This document shows positions 17,857 to 26,240 of a stretch of DNA of 64,000 nt, piece by piece (the first letter of the stretch is position 1; each line of letters begins with the position of its first letter). The notes under the pieces were generated by a model, which was given only the letters and a program-made list of their open reading frames with translations, made no database searches and had not been told where the DNA came from. Source of the stretch: Caldilineaceae bacterium (GTDB taxonomy: Bacteria > Chloroflexota > Anaerolineae > Caldilineales > Caldilineaceae); the NCBI GenBank assembly GCA_022842065.1, contig JALHQH010000051.1:23693-87692 (forward strand). Reading direction: 5' to 3'. The position numbers were made by a program, and so were the translations under genes.

Positions 17857-20235
17857 CTACCGCCCAACTAAGGGTAAGAAAATTTTGGCCGTTCCGCCGC
17901 CTAGATCACCCTGCGGCAGGGCATGAATGGCATTTTTGTCCTGCGCATAAAAGACCACGCGGTATTTCTGCGTGTCGGTTTCCGGCTCAGTGAAGCCGTT
18001 GACATAGACAAACTCGAAGCGACCATCACCATCCGGATCTTCCAGTTTCACCGTCGGCACGGCGAGGTTAAGCGTCGGGTTGTTGACCGCATCAATCGGC
18101 TCGGTAAAGCTGGGCGGGTAGACCGCAGCCCAGACCACCGCCAATGTCTCGGCCCCAGCCTGCACCTGCCCAAAGAGCGTACGGGTTGCGCCGCTTTCTT
18201 CCACAATGCCAGCGCTGGTAATCGTCGGGCGCACGGACGCAAAGAAGCGGGTGACAAAGCGCGTTTGCGCCAACGTCCCATCGCCGTTGGTGGCGAGGGC
18301 GTCGCCGTTATCATCCAGTTGCGGTGATTGGCTGACCCCGGTCGTTGCCACGGCGAGTTTGGCCTGGTCAAAACAGCTCTTCAGATCCTGACTATCGGCA
18401 ATACAGGAGAAGAAAGCATCGGAGAAGTAAGCACCCTGCGCCGACGCATAGGCATTTTGATCATCACTGGTGGAGGTAATAATTACCCGCCCCGGCTTGG
18501 AAAGGCTGTTAAAATCAGTCGGGTCGGCGCGGCTGATAAAGCTGCCCGACAGACAGGCTTCGATCACAATGTTGACTTGATCCACCCCGGTGGCAGTCTC
18601 CAACTGGGTCAGCCAATCGTTGAGTTGGGCCGGCGTGATCGAGGCGCTGGGCGCACAGCCGTTGACACAGAATTTGTCGACAAAGCCGTGGTCGGCCAGG
18701 TAGACAAAGAGCGGCTTATTCGGCCCCACCTTGCCAGCCGCCCACGTCAACAGGGCGCTCTCGATCGCAGCCGGATTGCCGCCGGTGGCATCAACATCGT
18801 CGGCCAACCCATCATTGTCGGCATCCTGCTGAGTAGGGGCGATGTAATAGATATCCTCAGCGGTAAAGCCACCACTCTGGAAGATGCGATAGGTGCGGTT
18901 GGCGATGTTATAGATATTGGTTTGCAGGCCATTGGTGTCGTTACGCCCGGCAATAATGATCACACCGCCCTGGACATTGCCCTGTCGTTGCACAGTAACC
19001 GTTGTTTCGCCTTTATTGCCTTGGGTGTCAAAGACTTCGATCTTGACCGTATTATCGCCGACCGCCATCGCCAGATTTTCAACGCGGAACTCATCACTGC
19101 TGCCGGTTAAGCTATAATCCCAGGCGCTGACATTGAGGCGCTGATTGGTAATCTTGGCGCGGCTGAGATTGTTGCCGCTGTCGCTGGCGACCCCACTAAA
19201 GGTCAGCGTATTGCCGGCGAGGGTGATAGTCGGGCCACCGGTTGGGGCCTGCAGCGTTAGGGTTGGCGTGGTTGTGTCAGCCGGCGGGATCAAGTTACAG
19301 GAAGGTGCACCAGAGGGTAGACTCTGGTTATTGGCAAAGTCAATCGCGCGCACGCTGACCACGTAGCTTTGCCCCGTCGTCAGCGAGGGAATGGTGGTAA
19401 AGGTGGCAGCCGCGCTGGTCACATCGGCCACGCCGGAGATGTCCCCGGTATAGACAACCTGGTAGCCTTTGACATCACGCTCTGGGCTCTTCTGCCATTG
19501 CACGTTGAGGGTGGTGGCATCGGTGGCAAAGCAGCGGATATTTAGCGGCGCACCCGGCGGCGATGTATCGACGGCGACCGAGAGTTCGTAGTTGACCGTG
19601 TCGCCGAAATTCGCGGGATCGAATTGTTGAAATTGGACAAAGTAATCGCCATTTTTCGTGGCGTCCCACTCCAGCACCACTTCCGTGCCAAAGGAATTTT
19701 GGCCCTGGCCGCTCAGCGTATCATTGCAGGCGTCAAAGAGATTGATCACGGCGTCGGCCTGTTCGCTCAGATTGGTCACCTTGATAATATAAGTTTTGCC
19801 AGCCTGCGCGGTAAAACGAATCCAGTCGGCGTCGCCACTGTCATGGAAGGTATGGGTCTGCTTCGTGCCATCGGTCGGTCGGGATTGGGCGCGGGTGCAG
19901 ACATCATCATCCTCAAAGCTATCGCCGCCCGCTTCGGGTGGTTTAGGGGTGGCAGTAGGGGTCGCATTGGCTACAGCTACCCCATCAAGCCCCGCGACAA
20001 AACCTGCTGCGATCGCAAAGTTGGCGCTGGTTGACGCGCCACTGGCCGTTTGACCAATGCTATCCTCAACAATAAAGTTAGCGGAGCTATGCTGACCACC
20101 GCCACTACTCATTGTGGACCAGGATAGGGTAAAGTTGGCCGATGACTGGGCAAGCAGCAGCGTGGTACAGAGCAACATGACTGTTACTGTAATACCAAGG
20201 CGCAAGAGATTACGTTGTGTAGAAGATCCCATCAT
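17857..20235 (-). CDS. Secreted PPC - FN3 - C13/legumain-like peptidase
   Basis: 792 residues from the ATG at 20235; an adjacent ATG at 20232 is equally possible. The signal peptide (LLRLGITVTVMLLCTTLLLA) precedes a segment with SSANFTLSWSTMSSGGG and SSANFIVEDSIGQ, a repeat-like N-terminal module. A PPC domain follows (about 100-215; ADWIRFTAQAGKTYIIKVTN), then a fibronectin III domain, a further beta domain and the legumain-like domain. His516 (LADHGFVD) and Cys561 (IEACLSGSF) form the catalytic pair, 45 residues apart exactly as in the neighbouring paralogue. The C-terminus TAKIFLPLVGR is the shared tag. Like its neighbours it should act outside the cell. Confidence 0.83.
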   Translation of the reverse strand: MMGSSTQRNLLRLGITVTVMLLCTTLLLAQSSANFTLSWSTMSSGGGQHSSANFIVEDSIGQTASGASTSANFAIAAGFVAGLDGVAVANATPTATPKPPEAGGDSFEDDDVCTRAQSRPTDGTKQTHTFHDSGDADWIRFTAQAGKTYIIKVTNLSEQADAVINLFDACNDTLSGQGQNSFGTEVVLEWDATKNGDYFVQFQQFDPANFGDTVNYELSVAVDTSPPGAPLNIRCFATDATTLNVQWQKSPERDVKGYQVVYTGDISGVADVTSAAATFTTIPSLTTGQSYVVSVRAIDFANNQSLPSGAPSCNLIPPADTTTPTLTLQAPTGGPTITLAGNTLTFSGVASDSGNNLSRAKITNQRLNVSAWDYSLTGSSDEFRVENLAMAVGDNTVKIEVFDTQGNKGETTVTVQRQGNVQGGVIIIAGRNDTNGLQTNIYNIANRTYRIFQSGGFTAEDIYYIAPTQQDADNDGLADDVDATGGNPAAIESALLTWAAGKVGPNKPLFVYLADHGFVDKFCVNGCAPSASITPAQLNDWLTQLETATGVDQVNIVIEACLSGSFISRADPTDFNSLSKPGRVIITSTSDDQNAYASAQGAYFSDAFFSCIADSQDLKSCFDQAKLAVATTGVSQSPQLDDNGDALATNGDGTLAQTRFVTRFFASVRPTITSAGIVEESGATRTLFGQVQAGAETLAVVWAAVYPPSFTEPIDAVNNPTLNLAVPTVKLEDPDGDGRFEFVYVNGFTEPETDTQKYRVVFYAQDKNAIHALPQGDLGGGTAKIFLPLVGR

Positions 20236-20365
20236 AGTATTCGCATCTCGGTTACGTGTTTTCCCGAAAGTTTTTAGAAAATCGAGCGTTACGCACCCCC
20301 AAGTGCGCAGCGCGGCATCCCCTGATGCAGCGTACACAGGTTTCTAAAGGGTGCTTGTGCTTTAC
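20236..20365. other. Intergenic spacer with degenerate GCATCCCC hairpin
   Basis: The spacer contains GCATCCCCTGATGC at 20315-20328, the core hairpin of the cloverleaf family, flanked by GCG and GTACAC remnants. No gene is visible. It lies between a peptidase start and the 3' end of the surface-protein gene, both on the minus strand. Confidence 0.45.
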
Positions 20366-21763
20366 TTATTGGGGCATCACTAAAACAATGATTGTGCCAA
20401 CACCCGTTTCTAATTCGCCCATGGCTTTGCCAATAATCGTCCCTGGCATGTAAAAAGGGAAACCATTCACCAAGACTGGGGTAGCCTTCATGGCATGGCC
20501 GGACGTGGCCGCCGTCGTGAGCAAGTCGCCGCGCCGGATAGGACCATTTTCTGCACTGACTTTCACCGGCACGCGCCCGGCCAGCGCCAGCGGCGAGGGC
20601 GAATCCGCTTTGCCAATCAACATGGCGGGTTCAGTCGAGATAACGCCAGCGACCGTTGGATCATTCGCTTTGTAGGATTTGATGACGCGCTCATCGTGGT
20701 CGGGGTCAATGACCACCACATCACCGGCGGCGACATCGCTTGCGGCCGGCATATGTTCGGCAATATCGCTGTAACCGGCACCGGCAAAAATTTTGTCCGG
20801 GGTGTAGAAACCATAGGTGGCACCATCGGCATAGACGCCGTGTGTGCTGCTGCTGCGGGCTTCGACGCCATAGTTGGCTGTGCCGGTGCCAAAGCCCAAC
20901 GCCAGCAGCGCCGCTTTGCCACCGCTTTCGGCGCGCACACCATATTCGGTGGTGCTGTGGCCGTAGACACCATCATCATTCCGGCTATAGCCGACCACGC
21001 CAAAATGGTCCAGTGAGCGCCCCAATACACCAGCTGGTTTTGCTGGTGTGCTGACCCCACTATCGGTGCCGGCAACGCCATAAACGCCGGCCTTGGCGGG
21101 CAGTGTCGAGGCCGTGATACTCTGAATGCCATAGCCGGTGCCACTCTGGGTAACCGCAAAAAGCGCGGTGGTGTTGTCGCCACTCATGCTCTCATGTTGG
21201 TGCGTGGCCAGGGCAAAGGCGGTTGCGTCTTGCCCATCGAGCAGATCGGCATTGCCGGCACTAATAGCCGTTGCGGCGGTATCGGCGGTTTGGGCGTGAA
21301 TGGCATAGGCGACATGGGCCACGTGCTGGCGTGGCGCGGCTTCCGGATCAGTGCCGACCGTGATGCCTAAAAAGAGATCCTGGCCGTTGAAGATGGCCAG
21401 ATCGAGTGCAGTGGTGTCGCCCAGTAGCGTGCTAAAGAGTCCTTTGTTGACCGGGACACTTTTGCTTTCCGTCCACAGCGCGGCACCGCCACTCTCCACT
21501 GCGTAAAGGCGAAAGGCAATGGTATAGGCCCCATCCGGCTTGGGCTGGCCGCTAAGCGTATCAAGCAGCCGGCCCTGATAGCTGATCCGAAAGGTGCCCG
21601 CGGCCACATCGGCTACCGGCGCAGGTTCGAGAGCCGTCGTCTGCACTACAGCTGGACCGGCAGCCACATCCATAAAGGTCAATACTCCGGTCATAACCAC
21701 GAGGGTGGCCACCGCAACGGTGGCGGCAATCAACCATAAAAGCCGCGTCATGCTGGCGCGCAT
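20366..21763 (-). CDS. Tail-fibre-like surface protein with N-terminal membrane anchor
   Basis: 465 residues. A hydrophobic N-terminal segment (MTRLLWLIAATVAVATLVVM) could be a signal anchor. A beta domain follows (FRISYQGRLLDTLSG ... AFRLYAVESGG ... GLFSTLLGD), as in many tail-collar-like surface proteins, then a glycine-rich repetitive middle with recurring GVYG, GVVGYS and GVRAESG units (about 215-320), and a C-terminal domain (AGYSDIAEHMPAASDVAAGD ... GRVPVKVSAENGPIRRGDLL) resembling those of phage and surface fibres. It lacks the LPxV tag of the peptidases and ends IVLVMPQ. AAGGTG lies upstream of ATG. Function is unknown; surface attachment or a structural fibre is a guess. Confidence 0.55.
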   Translation of the reverse strand: MRASMTRLLWLIAATVAVATLVVMTGVLTFMDVAAGPAVVQTTALEPAPVADVAAGTFRISYQGRLLDTLSGQPKPDGAYTIAFRLYAVESGGAALWTESKSVPVNKGLFSTLLGDTTALDLAIFNGQDLFLGITVGTDPEAAPRQHVAHVAYAIHAQTADTAATAISAGNADLLDGQDATAFALATHQHESMSGDNTTALFAVTQSGTGYGIQSITASTLPAKAGVYGVAGTDSGVSTPAKPAGVLGRSLDHFGVVGYSRNDDGVYGHSTTEYGVRAESGGKAALLALGFGTGTANYGVEARSSSTHGVYADGATYGFYTPDKIFAGAGYSDIAEHMPAASDVAAGDVVVIDPDHDERVIKSYKANDPTVAGVISTEPAMLIGKADSPSPLALAGRVPVKVSAENGPIRRGDLLTTAATSGHAMKATPVLVNGFPFYMPGTIIGKAMGELETGVGTIIVLVMPQ

Positions 21764-22122
21764 AGATCACCTTACTTCTGTATAAAGATCAAATAATCCG
21801 GCATAAACAAATTGAGCAGCAGAGAGAGTACGATGCAAAGTAGACAAATGAGATAGAGGGATCGTTAATATTCACGTAATTTTCTGTGGGCTGTTTATTA
21901 TAGTATAGCGAAGGTACCAGCACTTGTCTACCGTGTTTTTGACGAGTTTTACAGCCGATTCACCCACCTCAGCTTACCGTCGGCTTAAAATTCAACAAGT
22001 TTGTCCACGTTGACAGCGCAAAAACACTGGGATTTAGTTGCCCTACAAACAGAGTATAGAAGTGCCGGGGGTGCGCACCTGTGTCGCACTGCACAGCGCG
22101 CTGGTGCAGTGCGACATCGCTT
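21764..22122. other. 359-bp gene-free stretch with terminator-like hairpin
   Basis: No coding signal is visible. AT-rich DNA near 21840-21960 precedes the surface-protein gene on the minus strand. The right end contains a 13-bp hairpin, 22082-22094 with 22104-22116 (GTCGCACTGCAC arms), ending 6 nt from the stop of the GntR gene and probably terminating it. Confidence 0.5.
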
Positions 22123-22866
22123 TTAGTCGTGCGCTGACCTTATTTGGATTGATTCGACCGCGGTTTTGGGTTGCAGATAGAGGCGAGCTAACACCTCGCG
22201 CAGGACACTTTCAACATTGCCCCGCCCAAAGGCGATGTTGGCGCGCATGGCCGCAACGGCAGCATCAGCATCACCCCGTTGGATGGCGGTGAGGATTTCC
22301 AGGTGTTGGGCACTCGTTGCCTGCAGCCGTTCCGATGTCGTAATATCCGCCAACCGGACAAAAAAGAGCCGCTCATTAAGTGAATGGACCAGATCCGAGA
22401 GCATGCGGTTGCCGGTGGCGCGAGCCAAAGTTAAGTGAAAGCGTTCATCTTCATGAGCAAGCACCTCACTATCGACCGCACTCCACAGTTGCAACTCGCC
22501 CAGGCTGCGCCATTTTTGCGCCAATTCAGTCCATTGCCCAGCCGCCATCCCGACCGTCGCCAACTGCTCGACAACATAACTCTCTAGCGCCAAGCGCACA
22601 TCATATAATTCATGGATTTCATCCAGATCCAATTGTTTGACGGCGCAGCCGCGATGGGGTATACGATCAACCAGTTGTTGCTCTTCCAGCAGTTGGAGCG
22701 CCTCGCGCACGGGGATACGGCTGACGCCGAATTCCTGGCAAAGTAACTCTTCTGTCAGCCGATGACCCGGCGCGTACTCCCAATGAATGATGCGCTGCTT
22801 TAGGGTTTGGTAAATTTCAGCACTCCGGGTCAGCCGCGGTGCCGTGCGTTTGTGATTCAATTCCAT
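22123..22866 (-). CDS. GntR-family transcriptional regulator, FCD subfamily
   Basis: 247 residues from the ATG at 22866. The N-terminal winged helix (about 15-75) has the GntR pattern: QTLKQRIIHWEYAPGHRLTE, then LCQEFGVSRIPVREALQLLE. The C-terminal all-helical FCD ligand domain (about 90-225) includes DEIHELYDVRLALESYVVEQ, and HEDERFHLTLARATGNRML, whose Asp and His residues are those that bind metal or ligand in FCD proteins. It diverges from the operon at 23087 and likely binds the paired TTGTATAC sites at 22992-23015. FCD regulators usually repress catabolic operons and respond to a small carboxylate or pathway intermediate. Confidence 0.9.
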   Translation of the reverse strand: MELNHKRTAPRLTRSAEIYQTLKQRIIHWEYAPGHRLTEELLCQEFGVSRIPVREALQLLEEQQLVDRIPHRGCAVKQLDLDEIHELYDVRLALESYVVEQLATVGMAAGQWTELAQKWRSLGELQLWSAVDSEVLAHEDERFHLTLARATGNRMLSDLVHSLNERLFFVRLADITTSERLQATSAQHLEILTAIQRGDADAAVAAMRANIAFGRGNVESVLREVLARLYLQPKTAVESIQIRSAHD

Positions 22867-22991
22867 AACGATCCACCCCAAAATCGTAACAATTTTGACA
22901 ATTTAGGCAAACCTACTATTGTGATAAAATGCTTCTTGTGCATTTCGTATATGCCAGTCCTTACTAAACCGTGTTTAACTTATTTAGCACG

Positions 22992-23015
22992 GTTGTATAC
23001 AACATTGTATACGAC
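22992..23015. promoter_or_regulatory. Tandem palindromic operator (TTGTATACAA type)
   Basis: GTTGTATACAAC at 22992-23003 is a perfect 12-bp palindrome. A second, ATTGTATACGAC at 23004-23015, follows at once, so the centres lie 12 bp apart. The spot is between the divergent GntR gene and the AH_C operon. GTATAC-centred palindromes are common operators of FCD-type GntR proteins, so autoregulation and operon control are likely. No clear promoter hexamers were identified. Confidence 0.55.
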
Positions 23016-23086
23016 GCTTGCCATATCTAGCTTTTTGTTAGGACAGCAATCTAAATTATTCATCCTCAACTGAGTGGAGATCTACT

Positions 23087-23467
23087 GTGACGACAGTTCA
23101 ATTAGCCGTAAATGGCACCCTGATGCGCGGCCTTGAACTCAACCCCAATCTGATCAACGTGGGTGCGCAATTTGTACGCGAAGATAGCACCGACCCCCAC
23201 TATCGCCTCTGGTCAATCGATGACCGTCATCCCGCAATGATGCGTGTAGCCCAAGGTGGTACGGCGATCGCATTGGAAATCTGGGCACTGCCGGCCCAGG
23301 CCATCGCCACTATTTTACAGCAAGAACCCCCTGGACTGTGCATTGGCTTTGTGACATTGGCCGATGGCACCACAATCCTTGGTGTTTTAGGCGAAGCCTA
23401 CCTCTGTGCGCGTGGGCAGGAAATTACGCATCATGGTGGCTGGCGGGCTTATATCGCCAGCAAGTAG
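23087..23467 (+). CDS. Stand-alone allophanate hydrolase C-terminal domain (AH_C) protein
   Basis: 126 residues. The sequence follows the C-terminal domain of allophanate hydrolase (AH_C, gamma-glutamylcyclotransferase-like fold): VNGTLMRGLELNPNL, then STDPHYRLWSIDDRHPAM, then GGTAIALEIWALP, EPPGLCIGFVTLADG and ILGVLGEAY, closing ITHHGGWRAYI. In full-length allophanate hydrolase this domain converts N-carboxycarbamate or aids the amidase; here there is no amidase domain. It is the first gene of the operon, with GAGTGGAGATC upstream of its start, ahead of a BMP-type ABC importer and an isochorismatase hydrolase. It might process a urea-like intermediate or be a scaffold; this is inference. Confidence 0.72.
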   Translation: MTTVQLAVNGTLMRGLELNPNLINVGAQFVREDSTDPHYRLWSIDDRHPAMMRVAQGGTAIALEIWALPAQAIATILQQEPPGLCIGFVTLADGTTILGVLGEAYLCARGQEITHHGGWRAYIASK

Positions 23468-23484
23468 AGAGAAGCAGGATGATC

Positions 23485-25011
23485 ATGGGCACTGTTACCC
23501 CATCCCCCATACTGGAAACGCGTAAATTGACCAAACGTTTTGGCAGCTTTGTTGCCAATGACGCTATCGACCTTGCGATCTATAGCGGCGAAGTACACGC
23601 CATTCTTGGCGAAAACGGGGCCGGCAAGAGCACACTGATGAAATCGCTCTACGGCTTTCACCAGCCGGAAGGGGGCGAAATTGTACTCAATGGCCAGCCC
23701 GTCACCATTGCCTCCCCGCTGGTGGGGCGACAGTTGGGGATCGGCATGGTCTTCCAGAATTTTACCCTGGTGCCCGCGATGACGATTTTGGAGAACATTG
23801 CGCTCTTTCTCCCAAATCAGGATCGCGTGCTAAAACATAAAGCCATGGCCCGCCAGGTGGATGAGGTGGCAACCCGCTATGGCTTACAGTTTGATCTGAG
23901 CCGGCGGGTCGGCACGCTCGACATTGGCGAGCGGCAACGGCTAGAGATCCTCAAAGTGTTGCTCAGCGGGGCGCGCATCCTCATCTTTGATGAGCCGACC
24001 AGTGTTTTACCACCACAGGAAATTGAGAGTTTCTTCCAGGTCGTCACCCGCTTGCGCAGTGACGGCTATGCCATTCTCTTTATCACCCACAAATTACCCG
24101 AAGTGATGGCAATTGCTGACCGGATTACCATCCTGCGGGCAGGGACGGTCGCGGGGGCGATGTTGCGCGCCGAGGCCAGTCAAGCCGCGATTATTCAGAT
24201 GATGTTGGGGAAAGCACCGCCGACCCCAGCCAAACAAGAGAGCGCCGCGCAGCGCAGTGCCCAGCCCTTAGCCCAACTGCGCAAGGTCAGCAGCCCGGCC
24301 CAGGCCAGCGGGGTGCGTCTGCACGAGATCGACCTCGCCCTCTTTGGCGGCGAGATCGTCGGCGTCGCGGGGGTCTCCGGCAATGGCCAGCGTGAGTTGG
24401 GAGATGCGATCCTGGGGCTTTTGACCTTTACTGAAGGTGAACGGTTAGTCACCGAAACGGCGGCCACCGCGTGGTCGATTGCCCAGATTCGTAACAGTGG
24501 CATCGCCTGTATCCCCGAAGATGCCCTGGCGATGGGTGCCATCCGCGGGATGGATGTGGCGGAAAATATGATCCTGGGCGAGCAGGCGCGCTATAGCAGC
24601 CTGGGCGGCATGGTGATGAATTGGGGTAAGGTGCGCGCCGCGGCGGCGAATGCGCTTAATACCGTCTTTGCGACCCGCCCGCCCCGGCTAGAAGTTGCGG
24701 TCGAGACCCTTTCGGGGGGCAATTTGCAACGGGTGGTGGTGGCCCGCGAAGTGGGCCGTCAACCCAAGCTGCTGCTGGCCTATTACCCGGCCCGTGGCTT
24801 GGATGTCGCCAATGCCGAAGCGATGCGCCAGTTGCTTTTGCGCTGTCGCCGTGAAGGGGCCGGGGTGCTGCTCTTTTCGGAAGATATGGAAGAACTTTTT
24901 GCCCTCAGTGATCGCCTGATTGTGCTTTATCATGGCAAGCTGGTGGGGGAATTAGATCGCAGTGCGTTCGACGCCCAACGTGTGGGCCATCTAATGACTG
25001 GGGGAGAATAA
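23485..25011 (+). CDS. ABC transporter tandem ATPase, nucleoside/BMP type
   Basis: 508 residues from the ATG at 23485; the ATG at 23479 is an alternative, and the long upstream extension is spurious. Two ATPase halves are visible. The first has Walker A GENGAGKST, a variant signature LDIGERQRLEI and Walker B ARILIFDEPTSVL. The second has a degenerate Walker A (VSGNGQRE), the signature LSGGNLQRVVVAREV and a degraded Walker B (LLLAYYPARGLD). This asymmetry is usual in the BMP/RbsA class, where the first site does most of the hydrolysis. It feeds the two permeases that follow, with 1 bp between this stop and the next start. Confidence 0.92.
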   Translation: MGTVTPSPILETRKLTKRFGSFVANDAIDLAIYSGEVHAILGENGAGKSTLMKSLYGFHQPEGGEIVLNGQPVTIASPLVGRQLGIGMVFQNFTLVPAMTILENIALFLPNQDRVLKHKAMARQVDEVATRYGLQFDLSRRVGTLDIGERQRLEILKVLLSGARILIFDEPTSVLPPQEIESFFQVVTRLRSDGYAILFITHKLPEVMAIADRITILRAGTVAGAMLRAEASQAAIIQMMLGKAPPTPAKQESAAQRSAQPLAQLRKVSSPAQASGVRLHEIDLALFGGEIVGVAGVSGNGQRELGDAILGLLTFTEGERLVTETAATAWSIAQIRNSGIACIPEDALAMGAIRGMDVAENMILGEQARYSSLGGMVMNWGKVRAAAANALNTVFATRPPRLEVAVETLSGGNLQRVVVAREVGRQPKLLLAYYPARGLDVANAEAMRQLLLRCRREGAGVLLFSEDMEELFALSDRLIVLYHGKLVGELDRSAFDAQRVGHLMTGGE

Positions 25012-25012
25012 G

Positions 25013-26074
25013 ATGACAACGATCCAACAAGCTCTACCCATTGAAGAAGCGCGTCGCCGACCACGCCTTCCCGTTGGTGCGATTTTGCGGCCACTGGCGG
25101 GGCTGGTGACGGCGCTGCTAATTTTTGCCGTCGTGCTGCTGCTCTTTGGCAAGAACCCGATTCAGGCGTACAGCGATATTTTCAGCCAAACCCTGGGCAG
25201 TCGTTACGGTCTTTCGGAAGTTTTGGTCAAGATGATTCCGTTGCTGCTCTGTGCGTTGGCGGTGTTGGTCCCGGCTCGGCTGGGGCTGGTCAACGTGGGG
25301 GGGGAAGGGCAGATCTACCTGGGCGCGTGGCTGGCGACCTGGGGTGCGCTCACCTTTAGCAATTTACCGCAGTTTGTGGCCTTGCCCCTGGTGATTCTGC
25401 TTGGCTTTATCGGCGGTGGGCTGTGGGCTGCGATTCCCGCCTTCCTAAGGGCCAAGGGCTGGCTCAATGAAGTCATCTCGACCCTGCTGCTCAACTATGT
25501 GGCGATTCAATTTGTCAACTATTTTATCTACGGCAGTTGGCGCGACCCAGAGAGTGCCAACTTCCCGCAAACGATCCAATTTCCAGCCGCCTATCGACTG
25601 CCCCAATTTTTCGGCACCCGTGTCCACTTGGGGCTGGTTTTAGGGTTGGTCGCGGTGGTACTGATCTTTCTCGTCTTGCGTTATACCCAATGGGGCTATG
25701 CCATGCGCGCGATTGGTGGCAACCCAGGGGCAGCCAATCGGCACGGCTTCCCGATTATGCGCTATCTTGTACTCAGCATGATCATCGGTGGTGGTTTAGC
25801 TGGGCTGGCCGGGGTTGGCGAGATTATGGCGATTCAGGGGCGGTTGCGCCCCGCTTTTTCCCCTGGCTACGGCTATATCGGCTTTTTGATCAGCTGGCTG
25901 GCCAGCCACAATCCCTTTGGGGCCGTGATCATGGCCTTTGTCCTCGCCGTGATCGCCCTAGGGGGTGACACCTTGCAGATCACCCAAGGCGTTCCCTTTT
26001 CAACGGTCAACATTTTGATGGCATCAATCCTCTTTGTGGTCTTGGGCGACTTCTTCCGGGGCCGCAAAGGTTAG
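25013..26074 (+). CDS. ABC transporter permease, nucleoside/BMP type (first)
   Basis: 353 residues with about eight to ten hydrophobic segments, matching the BPD_transp_2 (LivH/RbsC/YufP) fold. Visible family motifs are VNVGGEGQIYLGAWLATWGA, the cytoplasmic FLRAKGWLNEVISTLLLNY, RAIGGNPGAANRHGFPI, and ALGGDTLQITQGVPFSTVNI near the end. GGGGAG lies just before the ATG. It pairs with the second permease at 26241; an inserted repeat (26082-26215) separates them. Confidence 0.92.
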   Translation: MTTIQQALPIEEARRRPRLPVGAILRPLAGLVTALLIFAVVLLLFGKNPIQAYSDIFSQTLGSRYGLSEVLVKMIPLLLCALAVLVPARLGLVNVGGEGQIYLGAWLATWGALTFSNLPQFVALPLVILLGFIGGGLWAAIPAFLRAKGWLNEVISTLLLNYVAIQFVNYFIYGSWRDPESANFPQTIQFPAAYRLPQFFGTRVHLGLVLGLVAVVLIFLVLRYTQWGYAMRAIGGNPGAANRHGFPIMRYLVLSMIIGGGLAGLAGVGEIMAIQGRLRPAFSPGYGYIGFLISWLASHNPFGAVIMAFVLAVIALGGDTLQITQGVPFSTVNILMASILFVVLGDFFRGRKG

Positions 26075-26081
26075 TCTCAAG

Positions 26082-26215
26082 GTAACAACTAACCCCTCCC
26101 GCGCCTAGAAGCGGTTGCCTATCAGGCGCGCTCCCCTGCAAAGGGAGGGAACCTGGGTCTCCCAGCTAGATCCCCTCCCCAAACTGGGGAGGGTTAGGGA
26201 GGGGTGGCTTGGTAA
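26082..26215. mobile_element. CCCTCCC-family MITE with 11-bp flanking duplication
   Basis: The element is bounded by the same 11-bp word TTAGTCTCAAG at 26071-26081 and 26216-26226, which looks like a target-site duplication. It has a CCCCTCCC arm, a nested GCGCCT...AGGCGCG segment (26101-26130), a core at 26131-26191 between CTCCCC and GGGGAG, and a GGGTTAGGGAGGGG arm. A sister copy at 62537-62661 has the same parts with the core in opposite orientation relative to the arms. It encodes no protein and sits inside the transporter operon. Confidence 0.75.
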
Positions 26216-26240
26216 TTAGTCTCAAGAAGGGAGCGGGACA

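Noticed and set aside
23338..23484. Extended start of the BMP-type ATPase
   Set aside because: The extension overlaps the AH_C gene in another frame and has non-ATPase composition; the ATG at 23485 (or 23479) fits the domain start.
26082..26215. A small gene or riboswitch between the two BMP permease genes
   Set aside because: The sequence is a palindromic repeat with a flanking duplication and a sister copy at 62537, with no coding frame.
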